Shown in pieces: positions 1-8,507 of a stretch of DNA of 64,000 nucleotides. Position numbers and translations under genes: made by a program. Positions within the stretch are counted from its first letter, which is position 1. Each line of letters starts with the position of its first letter. Under the pieces are notes generated by a model. The model was not told where the DNA came from. It made no database searches and saw nothing but the letters and a program-made list of their open reading frames with translations. This stretch comes from Biostraticola tofi (GTDB taxonomy: Bacteria; Pseudomonadota; Gammaproteobacteria; Enterobacterales; Enterobacteriaceae): assembly GCF_004343195.1 (NCBI RefSeq), contig NZ_SMCR01000003.1, positions 310,001 through 374,000 of the forward strand, read 5' to 3'.

Positions 1-557
1 ATAAAGAGATTGGTATAGGCTCCTTTGGGCGCGCCGGCTTCATTAACCAATTGCTCAAAACGTTCCGCGCAATGGGGCACAATACTGGCATGCTTAACCA
101 TTACCGGATTACCGGCTGCCAAGTTAGGTGCTAAAACGCGCATCAATTGGTAATAGGGAAAGTTCCATGGTTCAACCGCCATGATTACACCGATAGGATG
201 ATGTTCGACCCAGGCCTCGCCCAGCTCAGAAGAGTAGGGCACATCGGCAAGGAATGTCTGGGCATGCATAGCGTAGAAGCGAGAGATATTAGCGGATAGC
301 GTCACTTCAGCACGGCTTTGTCCAATCAACTTACCCATTTCTGTGCTGGCAATGCGCGCCAGCTCTTCGTTGTTGTCATCCAGCAGGTCCGCCAGCTTAT
401 GCAGTATATGCACTCGGGATGCAACGCTATCCTGCGACCAGGAGGATTTATAAAGCTGATGGGCTGTATCCAGTGCTTTATCCGCATACGCATTATCATG
501 CTGCTGATATTCTTTGAGCAACTTGTTGGTCGCTGGATTAATAGTTTTATAAGCCAT
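1..557 (-). CDS. sad: NAD(P)-dependent aldehyde dehydrogenase, Sad/YneI-like (3' part cut off by window edge)
   Basis: Reverse-strand frame starting with ATG at 555-557 behind an AAGGAG ribosome site and running off the left edge, so only about 185 N-terminal residues are present. The protein begins MAYKTINPATNK and contains EMGKLIGQSRAEV and IMAVEPWNFPYYQLMR, the N-terminal NAD-binding signature of the aldehyde dehydrogenase superfamily. The best remembered match is E. coli Sad (YneI), which oxidises succinate semialdehyde to succinate. The catalytic Cys/Glu region lies outside the window, so the substrate is inferred. It is transcribed in the same direction as yccJ and wrbA but about 140 bp downstream of them, probably as a separate unit. 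Confidence 0.8.
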   Translation of the reverse strand, partial: MAYKTINPATNKLLKEYQQHDNAYADKALDTAHQLYKSSWSQDSVASRVHILHKLADLLDDNNEELARIASTEMGKLIGQSRAEVTLSANISRFYAMHAQTFLADVPYSSELGEAWVEHHPIGVIMAVEPWNFPYYQLMRVLAPNLAAGNPVMVKHASIVPHCAERFEQLVNEAGAPKGAYTNLF

Positions 558-699
558 CAATGGCTCCTTAAAATTAGATAGTTATAACGATTAACGACAA
601 GCTAATTAAGCCTGAAAATGAGGGATGCCAACATGATAAACAAGGCTATCCCCGAGGCGGGGCAGAGGGATAACGCCTTTAATAATGTGACGGCACAGC

Positions 700-909
700 T
701 TATACGTTCTTGCGCTCGACCGTTTCCTCGCCCCAGAACAATTTATTCTGATCTGTTTTAGTAAAAGCTAATTGCAAGGCCTCGTCACTGCCTTCTTCCC
801 AAATTTTCTGGGCTAAAACTTCATCATCATCAGCTAATTCGAAAATAGCCTCGGCAATTTCAATCGATGTCTGACGTATTTCAGCCCAAGATTTGATGTT
901 TTCCGCCAT
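700..909 (-). CDS. yccJ: YccJ family small protein
   Basis: 69-residue protein; E. coli YccJ has 75. Conserved blocks are [23 protein letters not shown] and [13 protein letters not shown] at the C-terminus. The ATG at 907-909 is preferred because GAGGAG lies 7 nt upstream; an ATG five codons earlier has no such site. It lies downstream of wrbA in the same direction, as in the E. coli wrbA-yccJ pair, where both are RpoS-dependent. The molecular function is unknown and the protein has no signal peptide or membrane segment. Confidence 0.88.
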   Translation of the reverse strand: MAENIKSWAEIRQTSIEIAEAIFELADDDEVLAQKIWEEGSDEALQLAFTKTDQNKLFWGEETVERKNV

Positions 910-1078
910 ATGACTACTCCTCAATATCGGTGATTCAAAAAGTTTTTATAACAACTTATCCAATAAGCTATCTCGCATAGAACAACAACTATAGACTACA
1001 TCATGCAATCCTGCCTGGCCGGCAATAATGCCATGTCATTCCCAGGCAGCATCCTTTTAAATTCCGATAGCTGTATAA

Positions 1079-1678
1079 TCATCCCTTCAATTTCAAGGTA
1101 ATCGCAGCCACGTGCTGGCCCTGGTAGCGGGCTATGGCCAATTCCTGTTCGCTCGGCTGCCGTGACCCATCGCCGCCGGCAAGCGTAGAAGCGCCATATG
1201 GCGTTCCGCCGCCAACCTGGGTTACATCAAACAGTTCCTTCGCACCGTAGCCGATAGGCACAATAATAAATCCATGGTGAGCAAGGGTGGTCCAGGTTGA
1301 GCTTATGGTATGCTCTTGTCCGCCACCGGTGCCGGTTGAGGTAAAAACGCTGCCAACCTTGCCGTAGAGGGCACCAGAGGCCCACAAAGCGCCAGTCTGA
1401 TCGAGAAAATTGCGCATGGCGCCCGCCATATTGCCGAATCGGGTGGGGGTTCCGAAAATGATAGCATCATAATCCGCCAGTTCTTGTGGGGTTGCTTCTG
1501 GCGCGGCTTGAAAAGCTTTACCTCCTGCTTTGGCAAAAACGTCTGCCGGCATGGTCTCAGGAACGCGTTTAATGGTGACTTCAGCGCCGCTCACCTTAGC
1601 GGCGCCTGCTGCCACCGCCTGCGCCATGGTCTCTATATGTCCATACAGTGAATAATAAAGCACAAGTATCCTGGCCAT
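1079..1678 (-). CDS. wrbA: NAD(P)H:quinone oxidoreductase WrbA
   Basis: 199 residues, essentially the family length. WrbA is a tetrameric FMN flavoprotein that reduces quinones by two electrons using NAD(P)H. Visible features are the flavodoxin-like start [19 protein letters not shown] (phosphate-binding loop), the block [32 protein letters not shown], and the [20 protein letters not shown] segment typical of WrbA. The start at MARILV is chosen over one 11 codons upstream because GAGGA lies 8 nt before it and family members begin there. In E. coli it belongs to the RpoS stationary-phase set. Three tandem 27-bp repeats lie about 150 bp upstream. Confidence 0.96.
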   Translation of the reverse strand: MARILVLYYSLYGHIETMAQAVAAGAAKVSGAEVTIKRVPETMPADVFAKAGGKAFQAAPEATPQELADYDAIIFGTPTRFGNMAGAMRNFLDQTGALWASGALYGKVGSVFTSTGTGGGQEHTISSTWTTLAHHGFIIVPIGYGAKELFDVTQVGGGTPYGASTLAGGDGSRQPSEQELAIARYQGQHVAAITLKLKG

Positions 1679-1711
1679 ATGTTCAGTCCTCAAAGGAAAT
1701 GTGATTCTCAA

Positions 1712-2214
1712 ATGTGACTCTAAGTGAGCCGCTATGATGACGTTTTACCGTGTCAATATTGACTTGCAATAAATAATGATAATAGGTTATAGCCACTATG
1801 CAACATATGACGGAATTATAAAAAGCGTCTAAACCAAGTCAGTCCATGATTGGCATTAAACCAAGTCATTTTATGACAAGCATTAAACCGAGCCGGTTTA
1901 TGATTGGTATATTATGTCAATAATGATAATGGATGTTTCAGTAAGCGTAGAGCGATCCTATTTATACGGCATCAAAAAAATATGCGTAAACAACGAATTA
2001 CTTATTTACATACGGTTTCTATTAAGATTGCTGACTGAGGAGTGTTTCAGATTGTTAATATTGCCGATTCCCCCCGTCGGGCGACTATACTGTTATTCAC
2101 ACGTAAGATTGCAAGAATCAATCACTGTCCTGACGTGGGGACAATAAAGGAATGCATCTTCTGTCTCCTTTATTATCATCTATGATCTCTTCTTGCAGCA
2201 AAAGGAGGTGAATA
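1712..2214. other. Divergent intergenic region between wrbA and ymdF
   Basis: About 500 bp, AT-rich, without a convincing gene; an open frame at 1914-2147 has no ribosome site or family resemblance. It should hold the promoters of wrbA (leftward) and ymdF (rightward) and contains the three 27-bp tandem repeats described separately. No promoter could be assigned with confidence. Confidence 0.6.
1830..1910. repeat. Three tandem 27-bp direct repeats upstream of wrbA/ymdF
   Basis: Units at 1830-1856, 1857-1883 and 1884-1910 share the pattern TAAACC-A/G-AG-C followed by TATGA or CATGA and a terminal GCAT/GTAT. Units 1 and 2 share their first 12 bases, and units 1 and 3 share the ATGATTGG block. 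The 27-bp period in a divergent promoter region suggests a multi-site operator or a replication-slippage product. Function is inferred. Confidence 0.8.
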
Positions 2215-2394
2215 ATGTCCAATCACAGAGGCGGATCAGGTAATTTCGCGCAAGACCGTGAAAGAGCATCGAAAGCAGGCAAAAAAGGTGGCCAGCACAG
2301 TGGGGGAAATGTTAAGAATGATCCTCAGCGTGCTGCCAGAGCCGGGGCAAAGGGCGGTCGCAGCAGCAGCAACGGACCCAACCGGTCTCAATAG
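2215..2394 (+). CDS. ymdF: KGG-motif stress-induced protein YmdF/YciG type
   Basis: 59-residue protein starting at the ATG at 2215 behind a near-perfect AAAGGAGGTG site at 2200-2209. It begins MSNHRGGSGNFAQDRERA and contains two KGG-type repeats, KAGKKGGQHSGGN and RAGAKGGRSSSN, which define the con-10/YciG/YmdF family of very hydrophilic stress proteins. E. coli YmdF is 57 residues with nearly the same N-terminus and is also located close to wrbA. Family members accumulate in stationary phase under RpoS, and YciG and YmdF have been linked to motility; the biochemical role is unknown. A strong hairpin follows at 2533-2563. Confidence 0.93.
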   Translation: MSNHRGGSGNFAQDRERASKAGKKGGQHSGGNVKNDPQRAARAGAKGGRSSSNGPNRSQ

Positions 2395-2532
2395 GCTCCC
2401 ATCATGGCGCAACGTTTCATTAAGGTACCTGCCGAGAGGTTGGGGCCGTTTGCGCTAATGGCAGGTTAGCGCTCCGATTGTCACTATGGTTAGACGTTGA
2501 ACTCGCCGTTATCACGGCAACCTCATTAGGTC

Positions 2533-2569
2533 ACCCGGCCGCGGCTGCCCAGCGCGGCCGGGTTTGCTT
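2533..2569 (+). terminator. Intrinsic-type hairpin downstream of ymdF
   Basis: Perfect 11-bp inverted repeat ACCCGGCCGCG / CGCGGCCGGGT (2533-2543 and 2553-2563) with a 9-nt loop and a short T-rich tail TTGCTT. It lies 138 bp after the ymdF stop and before the convergent DUF1883 gene, so it may serve both directions. Confidence 0.7.
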
Positions 2570-2631
2570 ATGAGGTTAATCAGTCCTTAAGCGCGCCCAA
2601 GTACCCATTTCATCAGTCTGATAAACCGATA

Positions 2632-2889
2632 TCAGGCAGGCAAATAGTTGACTGAATGTTCGGGGCTCTCGCTTTCAGCATCTATCACCACACTCCAAAG
2701 ACCGTTATAAGGTACGCCTAGATAGGCGGTTTTCCGGTCGTTTACGCCTAGGATATCGCCAAAACCGAGCGAAGGTATCATCGCTTGAGGTTGATTATCA
2801 CAAATAAGATGAATGCTGCATTTTTCTGAGCATTTAACCACGACGGTGTCCCCGCCAAACAGCTTTAAGCGTGTACGAATGATAGACAT
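2632..2889 (-). CDS. DUF1883-like small protein
   Basis: 85 residues beginning MSIIRTRLKLFGGDTVVVKC. The pattern GDTVVVKCSEKCSIHL, then YLGVPYNGLWSVVIDAE and the ending HSVNYLP, resembles the DUF1883 family of small beta-rich proteins (length 80-110), whose members end in a P-x-x-G-x-W-x-V-V-I-D block. The function of that family is not established. No signal peptide or membrane helix is seen. It stands alone, convergent to ymdF, with no operon partner. Confidence 0.65.
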   Translation of the reverse strand: MSIIRTRLKLFGGDTVVVKCSEKCSIHLICDNQPQAMIPSLGFGDILGVNDRKTAYLGVPYNGLWSVVIDAESESPEHSVNYLPA

Positions 2890-3570
2890 TAACGGATTCC
2901 CCTAGTCACAATGACATAAAATTACGCTAAAACAGGCAGGCGGTAGGCTGATGTTGTCATCGCGGCCAAACGGTTGCCTAGGTGCTATAAAATCATCGTA
3001 TGGCTGGACAAATAATGACCTTAATCAAATTTTATTGAAACTCATAAACATTGTTTTAAGATTAACCCACAAAAAGGCGTGTTGGCCCCGGTATGCGCAG
3101 CCACAGCCACAGCGACAGGACAGGGCGGTACTAAACCCGCTACAGTACTTGGGATTTTCATCTAAAAGGAGTGCGGCCGACGCCCTGGCCATACCCCCAG
3201 CAAAAAAATATCTATTTTTGAAAATGGCCGCTGCTTTTTCAATTGAAAAATACATTCGCTATTCAAGAGTAATATGTACATTTACCCCTGGGAACTTACT
3301 ATCTCGCACCATGAGAGGAGGATTGAGGTAAACATGCTTACAGTGCTGAAAATGCCAGCGATCGGGGAGTGGGAGCGTATTGATTTGCCAAAAAAATAAC
3401 CTCCCGTTACCCAAGACAGTTTCTCCCACGGCGGGATCAATTTCAAATTTCGCTCTTTTTTTCTATTACCGCCGGATTGGCGTTTTGATTATGTTGCGGT
3501 TGAGCAAGTTTGCTGTAAATAGTAAATCTGACTTTGTTTTGCGAAAATAGCAAAAGGATTTGACTTAGCA
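2890..3570. other. 680-bp region without a supported gene
   Basis: Frames at 2951-3331 (+) and 3025-3255 (-) overlap each other and have no ribosome site or recognisable product. A 21-codon frame at 3333-3398 (starts MLTVLKMPAIG, preceded by TTGAGGTAAAC) has a fair ribosome site but no known match and may be a gene fragment. The stretch 3000-3060 and the end near the AraC-type gene are AT-rich. Nothing else is seen. Confidence 0.5.
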
Positions 3571-4278
3571 ATGAATAGTATACAATTTATACTTTTTAAA
3601 AAAACTGGAACGTTATGCATGCAAGGGAAAATATTTACCATTCCACAAAAGCATATAGTTGTTGCCGGCGAAAATGTCTCGCTAATTAACTCAAATCCAG
3701 AAGACCGAATTATCATTACCTGTTATCCGACAAATCTGCTCTCTCTTCATCAGCAACTGATAGCACAGGCCGCATTGACCACCATAGAGGACAGCTGTAC
3801 CTTGACCGGTTATAAAACTTTGCCAGTGGATGACTGCCTGATCCACAGCACTGAAAAGTTGATGCTAATTGAAAAAAGCTTACCTATATGTCTGCTCTAT
3901 CTGTACTGCCTAGGAACGGACAAGCATTACTTTTCCATGTTATTTCATCAATTAGTATCGTTCAATATCAACAGTACGCTATTGGAATTTTTTGATAGGC
4001 ATTACCTGAAGCAATGGGCGGTCTCTCGTTACGCTACCGAACTGGGTATATCTGTACATAAATTAAACGTTATATTTCAGCAAAAATACGGTATGCCCGT
4101 CAAACAATGGCTTATCGAGCAACGCTTGCGAAAAGGCGGAGAGTTACTGCTGACAACCAACCAGCGGGTGGCAGATATTGCGCTTGAATGCGGCTTCAGT
4201 AACCACGCACATTTTACTGCACTGTTTCGTCGACGTTTTGAACTCTGCCCCTCGGTATTTCGGGCTATGGGGAAATGA
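3571..4278 (+). CDS. AraC/XylS-family transcriptional regulator (short form)
   Basis: 235 residues. The C-terminal 95 residues form the two-helix-turn-helix AraC DNA-binding domain: first helix pair around RYATELGISVHKLNVIFQ, linker KYGMPVKQWLIEQRLRKG, and the second helix pair RVADIALECGFSNHAHFTAL followed by FRRRFELCPSVFRAMG. The ~135-residue N-terminal part has no recognised ligand domain; its layout recalls short AraC-type activators such as those linked to secretion or virulence genes, but that is only an impression. No regulated target is adjacent: downstream are a tRNA-Lys gene and iraP. The ATG at 3571 has only a weak ribosome site (AAGGA, about 12 nt away); an ATG at 3616 is an alternative. 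Confidence 0.85.
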   Translation: MNSIQFILFKKTGTLCMQGKIFTIPQKHIVVAGENVSLINSNPEDRIIITCYPTNLLSLHQQLIAQAALTTIEDSCTLTGYKTLPVDDCLIHSTEKLMLIEKSLPICLLYLYCLGTDKHYFSMLFHQLVSFNINSTLLEFFDRHYLKQWAVSRYATELGISVHKLNVIFQQKYGMPVKQWLIEQRLRKGGELLLTTNQRVADIALECGFSNHAHFTALFRRRFELCPSVFRAMGK

Positions 4279-4456
4279 AACGTACTACCAGCTCAGTTAT
4301 ATAAGCTACCTACTGCTGATTGGAGGTTAAAATAACGTACTGTTGGCTATTATTCGAGCAAATATAGCTTTTCTGCGCCAGACGCATCTTTTTTGTTCTT
4401 TTGTTGCCATGAAACATTTGACATAGGCTGCTAACAGGAGAATAATTCATGGCGTT

Positions 4457-4532
<76 letters not shown>

Positions 4533-5094
4533 ACATTTCTAATACAGATTTATGTATACATCTTATTCTGCGCTGCCATCTCATCTTCCGTTTTCATTAC
4601 GCCTTTTAGCAAATCCTTGTTTAAAGCAGTGCAGCTCGTTGCGCCATTGAGATATTATTTCATGGCTTACATGCCATGCAATTGGCTGTTAATAAACGTT
4701 CAGCAGTTTCAATCGACGGGATAATTATAATAACAATAGAGTGGCCATTGTTAAATCGCATACCATCATGTAACAAATTTTAAACAGTATGAGCAAACAA
4801 GCGTCAATGTATAGCGTGGACCCAGGGTATGGCATGACAGCCCGTAGCGAAGGATGTCTTCGTCCAAAGGCGCCGTACAAGAAAACAGTAATTTCACTTA
4901 GCTTCTATTTAAGGTACTATTTGCTTAGAGTTCTAATACTCTTCTTGTTGGAAAGGATGCCGTTGTCAAAATCGTAACGCTTAGATGGTATTCTGGCTTC
5001 AGGGATGTAATTTCGGACTACCGCAAAAGAATTAATCCGCGCTTCACCGTAGGCGCAATGACTTCTAGCGGCGCACCTATTTTTGAGTAAATCC
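4533..5094. other. 560-bp gap between tRNA-Lys and iraP without a supported gene
   Basis: Short frames at 4789-4977 (+) and 4917-5162 (-) lack ribosome sites and family resemblance. No integrase gene or attachment-site duplication of the tRNA 3' end was found by eye. The region must carry the iraP promoter, which I could not assign. Confidence 0.5.
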
Positions 5095-5394
5095 ATGAAA
5101 AACCTTGTAATTGATATACTGCACAAGCTGGCCAAGACCGATACCCAAATGAAGGATCTCACGGCTCAGATAGAAGCTCAGTCTTTAATAGTAGCGGCTC
5201 TGGTGCTTACTGCCGGTGAGGGGCGGTCTGACATCATCAGCACTAATATTGAGAAAGCCATCCATTCCGCCCGCGCCGCTTCTGACGAAATTCTCCAATC
5301 TGATGCTGACTTGCTTATGGCTCATTTGATAAGGCTCATCAACGTGTCGCAGTTCGTCGAGTATAAAGCTGAAACAGAAACAGATATTCAATAA
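5095..5394 (+). CDS. iraP: IraP-like anti-adaptor (RpoS stabilisation)
   Basis: 99 residues starting MKNLVIDILHKLAK; E. coli IraP is 86 residues and starts MKNLIAELLLKLAQ. The match continues through DLTAQIEAQSLIVAALV, a predicted coiled coil, and the end LLMAHLIRLI. In E. coli, IraP binds RssB and blocks ClpXP degradation of sigma-S when phosphate or magnesium is short. The ATG at 5095 is chosen by homology; an upstream TTG at 5083 is in frame. The middle part (TAGEGRSDIISTN) is more divergent and the protein slightly longer than in E. coli. In E. coli, iraP is induced by PhoP or ppGpp; no PhoP box was recognised here. Confidence 0.75.
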   Translation: MKNLVIDILHKLAKTDTQMKDLTAQIEAQSLIVAALVLTAGEGRSDIISTNIEKAIHSARAASDEILQSDADLLMAHLIRLINVSQFVEYKAETETDIQ

Positions 5395-5577
5395 CTTGCG
5401 TTTTTTTAATTTGATCAACGACTTAAGTGCTAACATCTTTATCTGGCGACAGAGGCGCATAAGTCGAGTAAAGCCGTTGGATGAGGACCGCTGCCGAGCT
5501 TACGTTGAGCGGACCCCGGCAAAGCGGAATTATCCTAAAAATCTATTGTGCGCTGACACTCAATTCGTTATAACAGT

Positions 5578-6633
5578 TTGTTGATTACTTTATGGGTAAC
5601 ACAGACCGTGCATCCTGGCCGCATAATAATTGATCACTCCAATGAACGTGAAAAGCGTGCTTCGAAAATTGAGCGCTGGCGTGCTGGTGTTAATGCTGCC
5701 TTGCTCGATTCTGAATTTACCCGTTCCCAGAGCGAGGTCTTACGCTGGTCCGTTGAAGCCCATCATTTCAATATTTTCATCTGTGGAAAATTAACTTCTA
5801 CGGCGCAGATGCTTGGTAATCTGTCATCAAAATATGACAACTTAAATGATCATTTCATATTAATGATTCTCCTTACAGGTGGGATTGAAATCAAAATAGG
5901 CCATTACGCTTCGGTGTTAGATCCTGGTGATTTGATCATTCTTGATATCCTGCAACCCATGAAAATGAAGTTATTAGAAAGTAATAAAACAAAATCTATT
6001 GAAGTAATCTATGTTGCTATCCCCCGACTGTTTTTATATGATGCTGAAGACGGTTGTCATCTGCATGGTAAAGTCCTTGAGCATCGGGATATCCTCAACC
6101 GCTTAATTACCTCCCAGATTTTATCCTTAATTGACTCCAGCCCTGGTTTGTCTATAGATGATGTCAACAGGGTCGCGCGGCCGGTAATGGAGTTCCTTGT
6201 ACACGCAATCAAATCCTCTTGTAGCCAATGGCAACCTCTTGCCAATGATGTCAGTGAGCAGGTACTGAGTCGGGTATGTGATTTCATTTATGCCAATTTA
6301 CGACTGCCGCTGTTGACGCCTGAGTTGATTGGTAAAAATTTCGGGTTATCTCGCTCTTCGCTTTACCGGTTGTTTGAATCTTATGGTGGGATTGTGGCGC
6401 ATATCCGTCGCAAACGCATTACTGCCGCTACGCGTATGCTGCTGCATCCGCAGTATCGGCACTGGCAGGTAGCCGAAATAGCCTATTACTGGCAATTTGA
6501 ACCGGCGACATTCAACCGGCTTTTTGCTGCTATTTACGACACCACTCCCAACCTGGCAAGAAAAGAGCAGCAGAAGCTTTGGGCCCTGGATTCGGTCAAC
6601 GAATCTCAGGTGCTTTGGCTTAAATCGCTATGA
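5578..6633 (+). CDS. AraC-family regulator with N-terminal AraC-binding-2-like domain
   Basis: About 340-351 residues. Residues ~20-210 resemble the cupin-like sensory domain of FeaR/NphR-type activators (VEAHHFNIFICGKL, GGIEIKIGHYASVLDPGDLIILD). The C-terminal ~100 residues are an AraC DNA-binding domain (LTPELIGKNFGLSRSSLYRLF, then VAEIAYYWQFEPATFNRLF and a TPNLAR end). The start is unclear: the frame opens with TTG at 5578 and has no early in-frame ATG, while an ATG at 5592 lies in another frame that stops after 13 codons. A GTG at 5608 in frame is possible. It is convergent with the PLP-enzyme gene, only 4 bp apart, and could control it. Confidence 0.8.
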   Translation: MLITLWVTQTVHPGRIIIDHSNEREKRASKIERWRAGVNAALLDSEFTRSQSEVLRWSVEAHHFNIFICGKLTSTAQMLGNLSSKYDNLNDHFILMILLTGGIEIKIGHYASVLDPGDLIILDILQPMKMKLLESNKTKSIEVIYVAIPRLFLYDAEDGCHLHGKVLEHRDILNRLITSQILSLIDSSPGLSIDDVNRVARPVMEFLVHAIKSSCSQWQPLANDVSEQVLSRVCDFIYANLRLPLLTPELIGKNFGLSRSSLYRLFESYGGIVAHIRRKRITAATRMLLHPQYRHWQVAEIAYYWQFEPATFNRLFAAIYDTTPNLARKEQQKLWALDSVNESQVLWLKSL

Positions 6634-6637
6634 TATT

Positions 6638-7669
6638 TCAGCAGGTATGAATCGGCCTGCTGCAATTAAAAAACTCCTCTCCTTGTAGCCGGTCAGCGTC
6701 GCTTCCAGCATCGGCAAAAAGTGTTATTACTGTCTCCTCCGGACCCATGGTAGCTGCCAGATGATAGGCGCTTTGCCAGTTTGCCGCTGATGACGATCCA
6801 ATCTTCATACCGGTTAATTTATAAAATTCAAACATTGCGCTCAGCGACTCCTGCCAACTGACTGGGTAAAAAGGGATGTCGAGTACCTTCATCCGGGTAA
6901 TAAAAGGCTGCCTGAAGCCAAATCCCATACCGCCGGCGCCAGCGAACTTGTTTCGCCCATCGGGCGGTGCCATCGTGCCAAACGGCAGTTCCGCCGGGGT
7001 GGTTCCCTGTACTTTGACCTGAGGATTGTCTTCACTCAGGGCTGCATAAACTCCGGACAGCGTGCCGCCGGTACCGACCGCCGCCACCCAGCCATTGGCT
7101 GTTAGGCCATGCAGCTGTCGCCGGATCTCTTTGCCGGTCTGGTGCTGATGAACAGCCACATTGACCAGGTTCAAATGTTGTGAGAGCAATGTCCAGCCAG
7201 GCTCTTGCTGGGCGATTTCCTGAGCCTTGGCAATCAGTCCGAGTAAAAAATACTGATGATCGACTTTTGTAATCCGGGCATTGTGCTGTTCGAGTATATC
7301 GACCAGCGCCTGCGGCGAAGAATCTGGTATCACCAGATGCACCGGGATATCGCAGAGATGGCACATCATCGCCAGAGCTTTGCCCATATTACCGCCTGAG
7401 GCATCCAGTAATTTTAGCGGCCCGCGGTCCGGATCATGCCTGTCGATGGCGTCACAGAACATGCCGAATGCCGCGCGGTCTTTGACTGATCCAAATGGAT
7501 TTTCATATTCACACTTGGCCAGTATTTTGGCACCACCATGGGGACTCGGCACGGGTATCAACGGCGTATTGCCAAGATGAGAATAAAAATCCGCTAATTG
7601 AGGGTAACGAGCAAGTGCGTTGGAAGGATTTGGCGCACCATGTTGAGGATTAAACAGCTCAAAATTCAT
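6638..7669 (-). CDS. PLP-dependent cysteine synthase/beta-synthase-like enzyme
   Basis: 343 residues of fold type II PLP enzymes (CysK/CysM/CBS superfamily). Visible are the Schiff-base lysine in NPFGSVKDRAAFGM, a substrate loop DASGGNMGKALAM (CysK and CysM have TSGNTG), the PLP phosphate loop AAVGTGGTLSGVYAAL, and KIGSSSAANWQSA near the C-terminus corresponding to the pyridine-nitrogen serine region. The start at 7667-7669 is supported by AAGGAA 6 nt upstream. The altered loop argues against a housekeeping CysK/CysM role; the substrate is unknown. It is the only structural gene near the AraC-type regulator. Confidence 0.82.
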   Translation of the reverse strand: MNFELFNPQHGAPNPSNALARYPQLADFYSHLGNTPLIPVPSPHGGAKILAKCEYENPFGSVKDRAAFGMFCDAIDRHDPDRGPLKLLDASGGNMGKALAMMCHLCDIPVHLVIPDSSPQALVDILEQHNARITKVDHQYFLLGLIAKAQEIAQQEPGWTLLSQHLNLVNVAVHQHQTGKEIRRQLHGLTANGWVAAVGTGGTLSGVYAALSEDNPQVKVQGTTPAELPFGTMAPPDGRNKFAGAGGMGFGFRQPFITRMKVLDIPFYPVSWQESLSAMFEFYKLTGMKIGSSSAANWQSAYHLAATMGPEETVITLFADAGSDADRLQGEEFFNCSRPIHTC

Positions 7670-7813
7670 GATGATTCCTTGAGGGAAGAGACACAATTTA
7701 CAATGGGGACGGTCCTGTCATCGAGATGTGCAATTTTTAGCAATGGTTTCACCCCCAGGTCAATATATAAGCCGCCAATGACTTATTTCACTGGAGTGTC
7801 TGGGTAGGGGTAT

Positions 7814-8155
7814 TTACATGCTGTACCAGCGCCGCCACAACACAATCAGCAGCCAGGCGGCCACGCACCAACATGCCGTGGCACTCAGCAGGGCATAGGG
7901 CAGACGCAGGCAACCGACCAGCACAAACAGTGAAAGCAGGTAAATAATATAGGGAATAATCGCCCACAGGCCGAAAATGAGGGTTGTGCGCAGCGCTTCA
8001 ATACCGCGCTCGTTGCCGACGATATAATGGGCAATGAGCCCAAAGGTGGGAAACAGCGGTACCAGCCCGGCGATGTAATAGAGTCGGCTTTTAGACAGCA
8101 GAGCGATAACTATGACTACGGCTGCGCCAATAATTGCTTTAAACAGAAGAGACAT
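7814..8155 (-). CDS. glpM: GlpM family membrane protein
   Basis: 113 residues; E. coli GlpM is 109. It begins MSLLFKAIIGAAVVIVIALL and contains YYIAGLVPLFPTFGLIAHYIVG, the strongly conserved centre of GlpM, then ERGIEALRTTLIFGLWAIIPY. Four hydrophobic segments span nearly the whole length. GlpM has been connected to glycerol-3-phosphate metabolism in Pseudomonas and to envelope integrity in E. coli, but its activity is not defined. It stands between the PLP-enzyme gene and yecF, all leftward, with gaps over 100 bp. Confidence 0.92.
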   Translation of the reverse strand: MSLLFKAIIGAAVVIVIALLSKSRLYYIAGLVPLFPTFGLIAHYIVGNERGIEALRTTLIFGLWAIIPYIIYLLSLFVLVGCLRLPYALLSATACWCVAAWLLIVLWRRWYSM

Positions 8156-8282
8156 GTTGCTGATACTGATTATGAAGTGAATGAACGGATACTAGCATGG
8201 ATTTATCCATTCAACATCTGAGCTGCCTGGCAGCGCGGCGTAGGGAAACTTCACAACGCCACGCCTACCGGGCCGGCGGGAT

Positions 8283-8507
8283 TTATTGCCGATAAGCGTG
8301 AGTAATCTGCTTGATGGTGCTGCTGAAAATGGCAGCCTGGGTAGGATCATCAAGCTCGGTGATATACTTCTCCATCTTGAGGATCACCTTTCCTGCATCA
8401 GCCTGGCCAAGCGCTTTGAGCAGCAACGTCAACATAGCCTTCATACAGTTGAGCTCCTGAGCCATTACATCCAGGTCGTTGTCAGTTGTAAATTCAACCT
8501 TACCCAT
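8283..8507 (-). CDS. yecF: YecF (DUF2594) family protein
   Basis: 74 residues, the same length as E. coli YecF. Shared blocks are CMKAMLTLLLKALGQADAGKV, LKMEKYITELDDPTQAA and KQITHAYRQ at the end. The start ATG at 8505-8507 has GAGGAG 7 nt upstream. It is a small, probably helical cytoplasmic protein of unknown function. Its position next to and divergent from uvrY matches the arrangement in E. coli, which supports the identification. Confidence 0.93.
   Translation of the reverse strand: MGKVEFTTDNDLDVMAQELNCMKAMLTLLLKALGQADAGKVILKMEKYITELDDPTQAAIFSSTIKQITHAYRQ

Noticed and set aside
318-581. Rightward open frame inside the aldehyde dehydrogenase gene
   Set aside because: Antisense to a clear family member; no ribosome site or resemblance.
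1914-2147. 77-codon frame upstream of ymdF
   Set aside because: AT-rich intergenic sequence with no ribosome site or family resemblance.
2951-3331. 126-codon frame before the first AraC-type gene
   Set aside because: Overlaps another frame on the opposite strand, unusual composition and no motif.
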